The notes under the pieces were generated by a model, which saw only the letters and a program-made list of their open reading frames with translations, searched no databases and was not told the origin of the DNA. The translations under genes and the position numbers were made by a program. Source: Owenia fusiformis (taxonomy: Eukaryota; Annelida; Polychaeta; Sabellida; Oweniidae). Taken from it: a stretch of DNA of 64,000 nucleotides. The DNA is taken from positions 1-64,000 of the forward strand of contig CAIIXF020000391.1 of the NCBI GenBank assembly GCA_903813345.2, written 5' to 3'. Positions 50,501 to 63,400 of this stretch are shown here, piece after piece (within the stretch, counting starts at the first letter, position 1; each line of letters begins with the position of its first letter).

Positions 50501-50641
50501 GCTGTACCTCTGATATTCAATCGAAAGGTGATAATTGGCATTAGTGTAGTCTTCCATCAAGATCATGTTTCCCCCTTTCTCTAATGTCCTTCCCCTCCAC
50601 ATAATAAGAAGTGGGAGACACAAACTCGATATAAGACTATC
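47547..50641. other. Non-coding stretch, nothing recognised
   Basis: About 3.1 kb of AT-rich sequence, presumably intergenic and downstream of the LRR-Ig gene, which runs on the minus strand. Confidence 0.4.
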
Positions 50642-50646
50642 ATAAG

Positions 50647-50861
50647 CAGGCCCGTAGACAGGGGGGGGGGGTCAATGGGTTCGAGCGACCCCCCCCCCCC
50701 CCTTTGCCGAAATTTCTTTCAAAATCATGCAGTTTTTCACCATTCTGAGCACTTTTTAAGTGATTTTGGCCATTTTTGGACCAAAATCATTGTCAAAAGT
50801 GAACGCCCCCTGGAATTTTTCAAAAAGTGAACCCCCTTGGCAAATCCTGGCTACGGGCCCG
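50647..50861. mobile_element. C-tract non-autonomous element, copy 2
   Basis: The ends CAGGCCCGTAGACAGG and CCTGGCTACGGGCCCG form a 16-bp inverted repeat with two mismatches. The element is flanked by ATAAG on both sides (50642-50646 and 50862-50866), a 5-bp target duplication. Near the left end a G11 run and a C14 run face each other across a short loop and could form a hairpin. The right part holds GTGAACGCCCCCTGG and GTGAACCCCCTTGGCAAA, also present in copy 1 at 5359-5504. It has no protein-coding capacity. Confidence 0.8.
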
Positions 50862-50866
50862 ATAAG

Positions 50867-51172
50867 TTAAAACGAAACAGTCAAAATGACAATGATATTA
50901 TAGCACATTTGAGATATATGTTGAAAAATGAAAATGGGCAGAATATATAATATTATGCTAAATATTTACAGTTTATATACAAATCATTGAATTATTTTAT
51001 ACATACTGCCAAAATACTCTGTTTGAACCCATGCTAAGCATTGAACAACCGCTGGCAGTTGCAATCCAAATATAACCGAATATGTCTCAACATTTTTGCA
51101 ACGCACGAGTGGATGTTGTTTTACTTATGCAAGCTTGAAATACTTTATACATATGAGATGACACAGCCACTA
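50867..51172 (-). other. Probable 3' untranslated region of the LRR-Ig gene
   Basis: This directly follows the LRR-Ig stop codons (TGA then TAG on the minus strand). It is AT-rich. No clear AATAAA on the minus strand was found here, so the transcript end is not placed; it may extend into or past the C-tract element. Confidence 0.3.
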
Positions 51173-52957
51173 TCACCTGATCATAGGCGGCTGTTGATTG
51201 TGGCTCATAGGAGACTGCTGATTGTGGCTCATGGGTGGTGGATTATTAGGGGGTAAAGAAGGGGGTAATGGCGGAGGGGGTTCTGAGGGAGGGGGCACCA
51301 GGGGTAAAGTAGGAGCATATTCATGATGACTATGTCCCTGACTCCTCATAGTATGATTTCCATTTGGTTCTCCATACTCTTGACTTCTATTATATATTGA
51401 GCTAGGTCTATAGGGTGGCTCATGCCTGAAGCTGGGGTCATACTCATGGTACCTATGATTTATAGTGTCTAGAGTATGTGGTGGGTATGATGTCACTATG
51501 GTATGACGCACCGGCCTACCCTGATTGGAGCCATTAGATGAGACGTAATCTACGTCATCAAGATGGCTGACGTCTACGTAATGATTTTCCTCAGTTTTTC
51601 TACGCTTTCTACTGCTACATCGTCTTTCTATATATTTCTTGTAGCAAAAATGCATTACTAAGCTCACCAGAATTAGTGTCACTAGAAAAGTACCTATCAC
51701 TGCTAATATCATTTCTAGCATGGTGAATTGTTTATCGTTCATTTTCTTCATGTTTATATCATCTGCACCTTGTGCTGGAGAAATGTCTCTATCCTCATCA
51801 TCGGTTGTGTCACCATCTGGCAGCTGATGCTGCTGAGTCTCAGAGCCATCTAGCGGTATATATTTGATCTCGGGCTTGGGCATTGTTAGATTGAACACAA
51901 GTGAGACATTACCTCCATCACTGCTAGCAATACAAATGTAATCTCCACTTAGGTTCTTCTTCGACTCATTTGTTGATAGCTTTAATACTGCTGTGTTTAC
52001 ATAGTCGTGATCGGCTGTGGGGTAGTGGAGTGTCTTCTCGCCCCCGGGCTTCACCCAGTACAAAACAGGGGCAGGGTCAGACCTAGCACTACACTTCAAC
52101 GCTCCCTCATTGTTGCTCTTGAATGCAACATTCACATTGTTGAAGACAGGCTGCTGACAAATGAAATCCTTCTCAGAGATCGTGTTGAAATATTTGCCAT
52201 TCAAGCGGGCAGGGGAATGGCATGTTGGGGGCATGGCTCCCTCAAACGCTGTGGAGTGATAATCGTAGAAATCCTTGAGCCATTTCAGTCTGCAGTTACA
52301 GTGCAACATATTCGCTCCGAGTCTAATATGCGACAAACGATTGAACATCGATAGGAGACTGATATCAAAGGTCCGGATTCTGTTCTCATCTATCCAGAGT
52401 TTCTTCAATGTATTGTTCAGTGGGACAAGCACCTCGGGGGCAATAGATGTTAACTTACAATCGTGGAGATACAACCCTGAAGTCGAGAGACCGGCGAAAG
52501 TGTTAGCATGTAGTCTCAACCCGTGGTTACCATTCAGAAAGAGATGCTGGAGATTTAGTCCTCTGAAAGTATAATCTTCAATCACCCTGATTCTGTTCAT
52601 ACTTAAATCTAACCATTTTAGTTTGGTCAGATCTGAGAATGTGTTATCTGCAATAACCTCTATACCGACACCGGATAGATACAAATGTTCTAGTTGCAGT
52701 AGACCAGTAAAGTTGGTCCGCCTGAGAGTGGTCACTGCGAATACATTGTCATTGAGATTCAATTGTACTGTGTCCTCGGGTAATCCGTCTGGGATTGCGA
52801 TGAGCATTTTTCTTGAACAATATACGATTTTACTGCCTGTATTGCAAAAGCACGCGGCTGGACATTGTGCGGCAACTGTCCGTGCCATTAACATAATCCC
52901 CAATGCGATCATCCATCGTACTGTCCGCTTTAATGTCCTTGCAGTACGGTGCTCCAT
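51173..52957 (-). CDS. LRR-Ig single-pass transmembrane protein (594 aa, intronless coding region)
   Basis: Likely a type I cell-surface adhesion or signalling receptor. Residues 1-30 are a signal peptide (core WMIALGIMLMARTVAA). Residues 32-47 hold the four-Cys LRR N-cap (CPAACFC, then a further Cys). Six to seven leucine-rich repeats run from about 63 to 214. The LRR C-cap starts HCNCRLKWLKDF at 219 and ends at Cys267. An Ig domain covers about 270-360, with Cys289, Trp301 and DYIC (Cys342). The membrane segment is about 412-438, followed by basic KKYIERRCSSRKRRK. The tail, about 155 residues, has tyrosine motifs (HYVDV at 459, DYVSS at 470), a proline-rich stretch at 555-576, and a duplicated MSHNQQ near the end. 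The architecture matches the LRR-plus-Ig families (Kekkon, LRRC24, AMIGO, LINGO, LRRC4 types), but the exact orthologue cannot be named. The whole coding region is one exon. Confidence 0.95.
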   Translation of the reverse strand: MEHRTARTLKRTVRWMIALGIMLMARTVAAQCPAACFCNTGSKIVYCSRKMLIAIPDGLPEDTVQLNLNDNVFAVTTLRRTNFTGLLQLEHLYLSGVGIEVIADNTFSDLTKLKWLDLSMNRIRVIEDYTFRGLNLQHLFLNGNHGLRLHANTFAGLSTSGLYLHDCKLTSIAPEVLVPLNNTLKKLWIDENRIRTFDISLLSMFNRLSHIRLGANMLHCNCRLKWLKDFYDYHSTAFEGAMPPTCHSPARLNGKYFNTISEKDFICQQPVFNNVNVAFKSNNEGALKCSARSDPAPVLYWVKPGGEKTLHYPTADHDYVNTAVLKLSTNESKKNLSGDYICIASSDGGNVSLVFNLTMPKPEIKYIPLDGSETQQHQLPDGDTTDDEDRDISPAQGADDINMKKMNDKQFTMLEMILAVIGTFLVTLILVSLVMHFCYKKYIERRCSSRKRRKTEENHYVDVSHLDDVDYVSSNGSNQGRPVRHTIVTSYPPHTLDTINHRYHEYDPSFRHEPPYRPSSIYNRSQEYGEPNGNHTMRSQGHSHHEYAPTLPLVPPPSEPPPPLPPSLPPNNPPPMSHNQQSPMSHNQQPPMIR

Positions 52958-53011
52958 TGCGATCTCTTTGTTGCTTCTAAGCTGTGTTGCAACTGGTCTT
53001 GATTATTACAC
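52958..53011 (-). other. 5' UTR and 3' splice site ahead of the LRR-Ig start codon
   Basis: On the minus strand TTTCTATGTATTTACAG ends at 53012, a good acceptor 54 bases before the ATG. This implies an intron in the 5' UTR with the promoter further right. The first exon was not found; a GC-rich patch at 53355-53420, with repeated GGCAGCT, is one place to look. Confidence 0.5.
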
Positions 53012-56000
53012 CTGTAAATACATAGAAATAATATTGATCAGTGGGTAATTAATTCAAAGGTGCATGAAAAGGTTAGTGGTAATTCAATCTTCCATTGAAA
53101 ACATAAAATAATCAGGTCATTTGAATTACAAAGCGCAAGTTTGGCTGATTTAATTATCTTGCCGCATGTTGTGTTATTCATGAAGGATGACCAACCACAA
53201 TGTTAATGGTCGCTAGACACCATGACTCACAAATACGCTGCATGTATTATATATGATTAGGAGAAACAAAAATAACCCTAAATGATACAAATGGTCAACA
53301 AGTGATGAGGATCTATCCTTCTGTCAGGTTTAACAGGGCAAATTAAAGCGTAAGAACGGGGGCAGCTGGAGGCAGCTCTGCTGGACGTGGAGTACCCAGA
53401 GAGACAGTCTTATAATTTAATAAGCATCCAGCTGATATCCATCATTCAATATCAACAACCAATGTGCTCACTCAATATTTCTAGCTCTGCCTAAATAGAG
53501 CTCAAGTAGTTAGTAATCAAACCATGGTTTCTTATAAACAATTTATGTTTCCCGAGACGATACGACATATGGGGACATGAGACCGAACATATAAACTCAA
53601 TACCAATATCAGACATATTTTCTCTTCAATATCGCCCTGTTTGATATTAGACATCAGAAATGATCAATGGTACTGATTGCCTAACATATTGGCTGATTAG
53701 GAAATACATTAGCGAAATTATACCATATGTTTAGAAAACTGTCCATTTATATTACTTTAAGGATAAGTTTGTTCAGACAATGCTACAAATGGTCCGGAAA
53801 TCATGTTTTTCTTCTACTGGGTTCTCCCCATGTAGTCCGCTCCAGATACGATAGTTTCGCATCTGTGTCTATTTACAACATAATCAGCAATTTATTTTTA
53901 CTCTTTGCTACAAGTTTTCTCTTAGGGTGATTTATGTTTCTCAACTTTAACACCAACAAGACGAACTATGCTATAGTCTCCTGGCTAAGTCTACCTAGAT
54001 CTCTTCATTAATCTTCAAGAGAGCTATCTTAGATACTGTGTAGAGCCGAGGGGTGTATATTAACTCCGTGTAGATGATATAAGTCTATCTAGTCCAGGAT
54101 TAGACGAACAGGAAGAAAAATGTTAGGTCATTACCGATATCTCTAATCCACGAAAACATCGCTCAAATAAGATACAACGCTAACAACAACAAGAGTAACT
54201 TATCCATGACATCAATTATAACACGACGATCGAGAAAAAGATGTGACATGTAATGATAAATCAGGGATTTGTTAAATCCCCCGGATTTGTAATATTTAAA
54301 TCATCATTTGGTTACGATGAAATCTGATTCCATATGTTTTTTCATTTCATTTACTATGGCAACATGTGTTTCAAATTAGATGATAACAACCATATTCCAA
54401 CATATGATACTAATGTATATATACAGATGCATGATATGGACGGGGATATGGAGGGAGATGCAGTAAAATAAAATATCAATATTTGGTCCGTGTTTAGACA
54501 CTGTCATTGATCACTCAAATATTCATATTTCACATATAGAATACACACCAGCCCAGATAGTTAAAATTCTCTCACTGATATTCATCCGATATTCCAATTA
54601 AATCACGATAATTCATCACAAATTGTCAGAATCTTATCTTAACCCCGTTGCTCAAGTTGACATTATTAATCGTTGTCCCGTTCTGCTCTCGATCTAATTG
54701 AACTGGTCGTGAAAGGTCGTCAGGGTTATGTCGGTTGTACACTGTTACATCTTCAATTTATTTCCAGAATTGCTAACGTCAAGTTCATTTATTGCGTTAA
54801 CTAGATGGTTAACACTGGCATGTCAGGACAGACTTTCAATTCATTTCCGAGACCAGTTACGTATATTTCCGAGTTATAAATCCAATGATTTTGTAATAAG
54901 ACTACGTGTAAGGCCACCTTCTCAAGCGTCATCATCTTTGACTATTCCAAAGTGGTTATGACACAAGTTGGAGCAACCGAAGCTTTGCGAATCAAGATGA
55001 AGAGTCATATTGTTACACAAGTGTATTCCTTCAGTTATTCGAACACGGCGATGGCTGATTGATCAAAATTCCCATTATGGGATCCACAGCCTTCACTATT
55101 CCTTGGACAGTGGATCACAAAGCATTAGATGGAGTTGCTCTGATAAATAAGAATGCAAAATACCCGACAAAAGTTTGATTTCACATCTTTAAAAATAGCT
55201 CTATAATCACTACTCGTCTTTTGGGCCTTAGGGTAGCTATCCGCTTGAATGCTTGACTTACCGTATGTGTTATGTTGGCTATTGTGACCGCATGTCCCTT
55301 TATGTCGACTTGTGTCAGACTGTTGTCGTATATATCTCCTGGTCAAGCTCCGAACATATATCAACTTCAGTATTATCTATCTGGAAGCACAAACACACAA
55401 GTTGTCTAATTAAATCTAAACTGACCAGTTGGAGAGTTCTGCCTGGTAATTAGGCAATTAAGGTCTATCGTTGTTTATAGCAAGTCCGAATATATGTGGT
55501 TTTTACTCATCAACTGTCAGGTCTTGAAGACATATAAGCCGTAGATTTTCAACAGAGTCAGGTTCGGTGACAATGCAAACTCATGCGTCTAATCTAAGCT
55601 CCCAAATCCTCTTATATTGTTTGTAAAATGTCGCTGTTGTGAACTACCAAGCCTTTGAAGTGTTTTGAATATGTTTCTTATCTCAACAATGGGGATAATA
55701 TTCTTGTAGGTTTACATTTCTTGTGTAATTGTAGCACAGTGCTATATGAGACATATATCCTGGTAGGGGTCCCTTCTTTGAGTCAAATCCACTTTAGATC
55801 TTTAATATACCTCAGCCTTCTGAGTTCTTTACAAAGAGTTAATAGAATTACATAAAAGACCCGTTCTTGAGAAAACCACAGATTATGGTAATCTCAGCAA
55901 CATATATTGTTTTCTTTATTGAATGTTTGGTGCCTACTGGGGTTAAAACACATTACCAGTCACTATTTTAACGTTGCATTGGGAAATAGAAGTTACTTCG

Positions 56001-59000
56001 GAGTTAATGCCCCGTTCTTCATTATAAAATAAGTGCCTGCCAAAACGTTTTCACATCAACACTAGCCTAACATAAATGGTTTATGTACTGTAAATAAACC
56101 AGATGACAAAAATCAAGAATAATTGTGTGAATCAAACAGAACGCTGACTATTAGCTGGATGGTTCAAAGTCTTGCTTCAGGCTCTCGCCCCCCCCCCCCA
56201 ACACACACCTCGCCTCCACAATGAGGTGAAGTAAGCAGGTGTGGGGCTGCCAAAAGGATTGATACAAGACTTGATGGCGATGACACTAATTCTTTAATAA
56301 TTGATTTCAGTAACCATTTCATTAAACGATAACTTAAATGTAAGAATCTTAAGCTGACCATAGACAGGAAGCAATGCCTTCCTACTTCCTTAAAACATCA
56401 TAACCTCAGACATACTCTCTGCGAGGCGCATTAGAAACATGAGAACACAATGACCAATACTGATCGAGTAGCTGGTGGAGGGAAAGTAGCGAGAGAAGCC
56501 ATCAATTATTGCAGCACTTTCATTGTGAAGTGGAAGCTGTCAGTCTGGCCGAGGTATCTATCTACACCTACTAAACCCATATCTGCTATCTGCCCCTTAG
56601 TCTGGCATTACACAGCCTCCAGTCATGATACCCGATAATCGCGTCAAGTGAAACCAATATACCCTGACCATTACTCTAATCCAAAACTTAGCATAAAATA
56701 CTACAGACGTTAAAACAGTTTCACAGTTATATTGAAGAAAAAACGTTCATATCGAAGCGAATAGTAAACACTGCGATATGGTTCAATGATTACAACATCA
56801 ATAAATCCGTGGATGACTACTCATCAACCTGTAGAAATAATTTCCGACATATTCGGCGATGATGTTTATCATGTTGTTCTGATATACTGATCTTCTGAAG
56901 TTCCATTTGATTGACTATATGTACCTGATTCTCAGCTTAGATTATCATTCAACACACTACTCTGGAATGCCATGAATCTCAACTTCAAAATATGTTGCCC
57001 TCGTGTCGGCCATTCATCATCCATTAAGTAACATTTCTAAGCCAGTAAAGCCGCTAAGGAAGTTGAATGCAAGTAAGAATTAAAGACAATAACCCAATTG
57101 GTAACTGAATAAAGGGATAATCTTATAAATATTCTCAATGTAAATACCACAATTGTGTTTTCCCCACGACTAGAGATAATAACTGCCTCTCAATATCGAC
57201 TCGTTATTTTAGCTTCAACCATCAATAAATGGTTATTGCGATCGTTAGGTAAATCAATGGTGACGATTAGGCACTTCATCAGAATACACATTACAGAAGA
57301 GATGCAATTATACCCGACGTTTATCGAAACTCACTTACCGAATGATATTTATAAGGCAATAAATTGATATCGTATCTTGGTTTGGTCTGCGATACCCATG
57401 TAGATGGTGTATCTTATCTTGCCACATTGGTGTACATAGTATCTTATCGAAGTGTCTAACTCCACAAATGTTGCATTTTTATCGGATCACGATAACTCAC
57501 CGGTATCAGGTTGCCATTAATAGAATCCACATATACTAGAACCGTAAAGTAGTAGATCAATTTGCTCAATAAATTAGAAAATAACTTTCTCAGAGGCCCT
57601 GTGACATTTGTGGGTCAACTCCACCTGTCAACGTGTTGATTTCTGCCTGGATATTCAAACAACGGTCCCCTGTACTCGCATCAGGAGAGTTCTCGGGGTT
57701 TATCTAGATTGGACCTTTATACTTACATCAAACACAAAAGCCCATTGTAGTATTTCAATTAGTCTTGTTTTTGCATGTAATAACAGGTACATAGGCTCTC
57801 CAGATTACGTCCCGATCTGGCAAATAACTAATCCGACCCTAATACACGCTATAATCCTACAACCAAACATGCCCTCAACTAATCCGAAGATTTATTTGGC
57901 AAATTGATCGATCACAAAAGATAGGAAATTCAAAACCAACAAAGAAACAATCTAGTTCTGACTCGTTGAACCAATCTTGGGCAATCGTTCAGCTTTTCAA
58001 TCCATATTATTGATGTTACGTCGCCGCTGAAGTGACCCATTGAGCGTAATTCAATTTCTTATGTCATCCAAGCCATGTCTTGTAATAACAACATTTTCTT
58101 ATCAAATCAGCCGAAAAAGAAAACATCCCTGTTAAAAGAATCTGCCCCCATAGCAGCGTGAATGGCTTTGAGAGTCACTATGCATAAAGAAGTGACACTC
58201 CTCGTGGTAAACTCAATGTCCCATCTGACGCTAATCCATCAAAAGGGAGACAAACTGTGGAGGTGGAATTCAATCATGCCAAATTCTGCATTTGTTTATT
58301 TATCAACTGATTCAGTTATTACTTTAGTCTCTATGTTGCCAAAACACATTCTCAAGACCCTTAAATATGTTTGGACCCATACTGTTTGGAGGTCCTCCAT
58401 TTATAGGATTATAAAACATAATTCAATTTAGAAACCATCTTACTGTGCGAATAACTCGATTAACTAGACTAAAATATATCTTATCATTTGTTTGATAATA
58501 ATGATGACAGTCACAGTGAGTAAGAACGTCCCTGTAGAGTGACCTAACTGTGTCGTAATATAATCGCATTAGTCTTATATAAAGCCTCGGGAATCCCCAC
58601 CTCCTCTACATACGTCATCTCCTTGTATAAGTGGAGTGTCATAGTGTGTGGGGGTCAAGACTATGACCTCATCAATTCCCAAGTTACCAATTTTCTAACT
58701 TACACTCAAGCATTTCAGCCACAAGATAACCAGTATGGCACTCGTTCCGGTTCATTGGGGGTTTCTATGTCTAATGGGCTACTAGATTGCTCAAGCCTAT
58801 CTAGTTCCCAACAGGGAATTGATTATCTTTATTATCGCCCACCTACCCCAACAGATAGACTGAACCAACCCGAAATTTAACCTGTTGTAACTAATGAATG
58901 GAGATTGTTACTGAAAATGGTAGAATGTTCCTGAGATAAGAAGATGTTCTAATGAGGAGTGCTATTTACACCTAGATAACTACAAGCTCCCCAGAAGAGA

Positions 59001-60265
59001 TATTGCCAATATTATACCATCCTGACTGCTACTTTTAGAATCTATGTAAGACAGGTGAAGAAAAATATACACACTGAATCGATTTTCAAAGATGAAGATG
59101 GTCATTCGTCCTCGGATGTTTGATGTATTGGTGAAATTACAGACCTCTAGTTGCATTTTCTAATTCCCAAAAGACCAAAATATAAATGTGCTTTTTCGTA
59201 ATTGCGGGAAATCCAATTCCATTCAGTTATAATCTAATTGTTCGCTCAGTAATGTGTTCTCAGAATCTATTTCGATAGTGATTAGTTTTTATCAAACCGC
59301 CATACGTTCACACCTTTCCCCTTTGTGTGAAGATCTCATTCAGCTTTCTGATGACTTGTTAGTTTATTTTCGTCTTTTCTTAATGTATAGACTCTACCAA
59401 TTGACTGCTTTATTGATTTTGCAAATAAATACAACACCATTTTAGTCTGCAAATAGACAAACATTTGGCTTTCCACCAACAGTTCAATACCAATCTATTT
59501 GCGCTCTAGCAATATGCTGGGATGGGTATCAGACATGTGAACTTTCCAAATTTCTCTTACAGTTGCTTTATAAGCTATTTTAGTTAGAGAAACAAAATTA
59601 AACGCGAATGATACTCGATTTTTATTGTTCATGATATGACAGAAAAGTTGTCCAAAGCAAAAAATGAAATGAAGATCTTGAAAAAGGTCTTCCAACGTCT
59701 ACTGTAGAAATCAATGATCTTACAGTATCTTGGGTATACGTTAGGATAGATTGGTCTCACGAGGCTGAAGTCAGAGAGCATGTTGCATGTTTAACTGAAA
59801 TACAGCCAGCCTTTAATGAGCATTAGATTGCCTCTATTACAGAGAACAATAGCTAGGAACCGATGCTAGTATTATACACGAACGCTATTTGGAAGAAGGA
59901 CTGGAATCGCATGAACTAAAAAATTGATATATCGTGGAAAAAGTGTGACTCACAACGTTTATTAGTCGATAAAACTGAAAGTTATACAATCACGATTATT
60001 GTTTTCCCAGCACAAATTTTCTGAGAGCACCTGCTCGTCTGCTTGTGTTTTATGGCGTATTTGCATCAGTGTATATGATATTGTTAATGGCTCCTATAAT
60101 GTAACAAATATTCACCCGGGAACATAACTTTACTAATTACTGCTAGATGTTGTCGCTTATTCGCTTCATTTAATGATCTGAAAAATACTCATAATTTTTA
60201 TTCTAATTCATTAATGTAGCTTGTTAGACAGGTAAGGTATAAAAGAAAAAATGACTCATTTTATG
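53012..60265. other. Upstream non-coding stretch of the LRR-Ig gene
   Basis: About 7.3 kb, AT-rich. It contains a GC-richer, E-box-containing patch at 53355-53420 and a C run at 56189-56200 beside GAGGCGAGG-type sequence. Short open frames, including 57608-57907 and 58623-58880 on the plus strand, lack domains or splice support. Confidence 0.4.
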
Positions 60266-60461
60266 AAAAAAAGCTTAAAAATGAAGTGATCTTCTGAAAT
60301 GAAGTACTAGTACATATCGATATGAAATGCAATGTGTATATCCATACTATTGACTATCAATTGCATTATAATTTGAGATCGAGTGTATTAAGATATCCAC
60401 GATCGGATATACGTATACTATATTCACGATCGTATGTAAAAAAAGCTTAAAAATGAAGTGA
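60266..60461 (+). repeat. 24-bp direct repeat pair around AT-rich hairpin-like sequence
   Basis: A7GCTTAAAAATGAAGTGA occurs identically at 60266-60289 and 60438-60461. The space between includes CACGATCGGATATACG and CACGATCGTATG, short near-palindromic sequences. It may be the edges of an old insertion or a local duplication. Confidence 0.6.
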
Positions 60462-63400
60462 AATCCATTAAATAGAGTAGGTGAATAGTATATTATATAC
60501 AGTATATTATATTCATTTTTTCATATTTTTCATTATATTATATTCATTTCTCGTATAGTATCGTACTAATAACCTTAAGTGAAAAAAGTGATCACATTTA
60601 TAATGAATGAAGATTTCGTGTTTCTTATAACTCCAAGTTAGTCACCTTGACCTGTTGAAAGCATTTGATCCTTGAAAACAAACAAAGTTGCCAATACTCA
60701 CCAGTACGTATTAGAAACATCCAAAACTACTCAATAATCATTCCCAGGTTTACTAACTTCTCACCTTGGGAATTTAACTTTGAGTTCATCATTTTATAAT
60801 AAATCTTCTGACCTATTCAATGTATTCATTTCCTATTCCTTCATATTCGGAAGCTGGGCACAATGGCCGACAGCATAAACTATCAAAAGGTAAATGATGA
60901 TATCCGAACACTTTGAAAATAACTTTTAATCACCAGATCTCAATCAGTTAACTGTCATCTTCTTTGATTTGTTGTGAATAAAAACAACTTCATCCATTAG
61001 CAACATATGATTTTAGAGATAAACTTTCTCAAATAAGTAACCGTATCTTCATAAAACCGTTTGGTTGAAGACCTACATCGTAAAATTACTGAATTAAATG
61101 TATCCTGTTAAGCAATGACTAATGAATAATTTGGATTCCATTGCTTGTTGTTAATTTCACTGTCTAGTGATCATAGGTTCTTGGTTAGACACCATGACAG
61201 AGCGAGAACCCAGGAACCACCCCCAAGCCATCAAACCGTGTCATAACTCAAATCCTAATCCTGTCAAAATATCTTGGATCACCTTGACATTGAGTCATTT
61301 ACCAAAACTATTATAACTGATGAAGTTGTGAAGAGAAGACATACTGCTTCCAATGTGATTAAAATACAGTTGGAGCAAATGAAACATTATCGTTCAAGAT
61401 GACATTATTAAGACTTGTGTTTAACTAATGCCATATTCAGCCGAGAAACAGGAGGGTACCAAGGGCCCGTATCTAATCGTGCAACATGATTCTCGTATCC
61501 CACCATGAGCCGTTAGCGCAATTAGAGAAAAGACAAAAGCAATCAATCAACACAGCGATGACTCAATGGTGGCTTATACAGAGCAACAAATGACTGTTGA
61601 TATTGAAAAAAATCATACATGCGTTATGTCTAGATATTAATATGAAAACCATGCATACGGGACAATTGAATCCTATCTACCTGGATTGACTTTCACAATC
61701 AATGATATATGATTGAATTTGCATCACAAAGATGTTGCGTTTATTAGTTTTTATACCAATGTAGCATCCACTTAGAAAAATCCATTATCCGTGATCATTT
61801 GAAGTTGATTCAAGCAGGTGAAGGAATGATCACAAATGTCATATTTAATCGATAACAAGATGCACACTTCTTGAATTAACCAACCATTAGTTTATGTCCT
61901 GTAATTATCACATGACCTTTATTAGATCACAACAGTTTGATCTCAATCTAAAGCTGACATAAAGGAATAAATGTATATTGGCCAGGAGCAATACATCTCT
62001 TAATTCAATTATCACCATTTCCCCATTATTAGCATGTGAACATGTGTATAAATGATAAAAGGACAGTCACAATCTCAAACAAACATTCATAATCCTCAAT
62101 TCAATGACGACAATGAAGCTAATGCGGGAATGAGGAACTGAATACAGGCAGAAACAAACATAAGATAATTAATGTGGTCAGAGAGATTGGGATGAGATGA
62201 TCTCAGCGGTAGAAGTTAACGATAAAATTGCGTCTCTGATGAACTGATCACGGTGGCGAGGCCAAATGAGTGACATTAATGATGGAATGACCTCTTGTTG
62301 ATTTCTATTACCAAAGTTCCATTCTCCGCTAACATTAGTAATATGATCAATGTTAAACCTGATGCCGTCAATTTGTATGAATAGTTAGTCTGAGAATCGG
62401 CATCATAGTATTCAATTATGTCCACCTGTGTATTAAATAAGTATTCAGTCCTATTCACTAGGTCAAAGGTAGCTATATAGTCCCTATAGAAAATCTACAG
62501 TGCACCTACCCCTAGGCCTGTAATTCCAAGGAGCATTATAAAAATAATCGACTAAATATTCCATTGAGGAAATCAAATCAAAGATAAAATATGAATAGAG
62601 CTAATAAACAAAGTGTGAGGACAATAATAGAACTCACAAAATGTCCGAAAATACTGTCAGATGGTGTATTCTTAGTAATAATCGGCACAATATGTGTAGA
62701 AATGAAGTTTTGGTTTGTCAAATGAGCTGTCAAATGTACTCCTTATTAGAATGATTATTGCTAACGATTTACATAGGAAATATGTGTTCTCATAATGAAT
62801 TTTGTAAATGTCCAAAACTCATCTTTAGCAGCCTGAACAATTTCTGGGACTTTCTGACTTTTCTGAGATATACTCAAAGCAGGTGCATCCATGTTTGCCT
62901 CGTGTAGCTATTAATTATATCCTTGTAGATCAAAGCTATGTCATGGTGGAAGCCACAATATGAAAAGAATTGAACAACGTGGAAGACGAGAAACTGCTGG
63001 CCTAACCAGCAATAACATGCAAGCCGAACACGGAATCCAAATGGAGTTCATTTCGAGAAAATATTGTACCAAAATCATGTGTAAGCCTGACAAATTGGAC
63101 AGAAGTTGAGGTCCGATTTAACAAGAGTTCAACATTTGGACCATTAGTTTAAGTGAATCTAGGGAAGAGAGAAAGTACTCGAAACTGTGGAATTAATTTA
63201 GCTATGAATGTATATTCTGTCGATTGTGTTTATTGTTGAGTGTATGAATAGCCCGAGGTGTCACATCTTAATTACTGTTTGGCTCCTTTGAACTTGCAAA
63301 GAAAACATCCAACCCTTCTCGATATGTTCACACTGTGCGATAGTGAATAATCATAACTGAACAAAAACTAGCATTGATTTGTGATAATAAACATGATAAA

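Noticed and set aside
50665-50690. Box-B-like GGTTCGAG suggesting a tRNA-derived SINE
   Set aside because: There is no box A at the right distance and no cloverleaf; it sits in the loop between the G and C runs.
52007-53048. Three plus-strand open frames of 99-141 codons
   Set aside because: They are antisense shadows of the LRR-Ig coding sequence.
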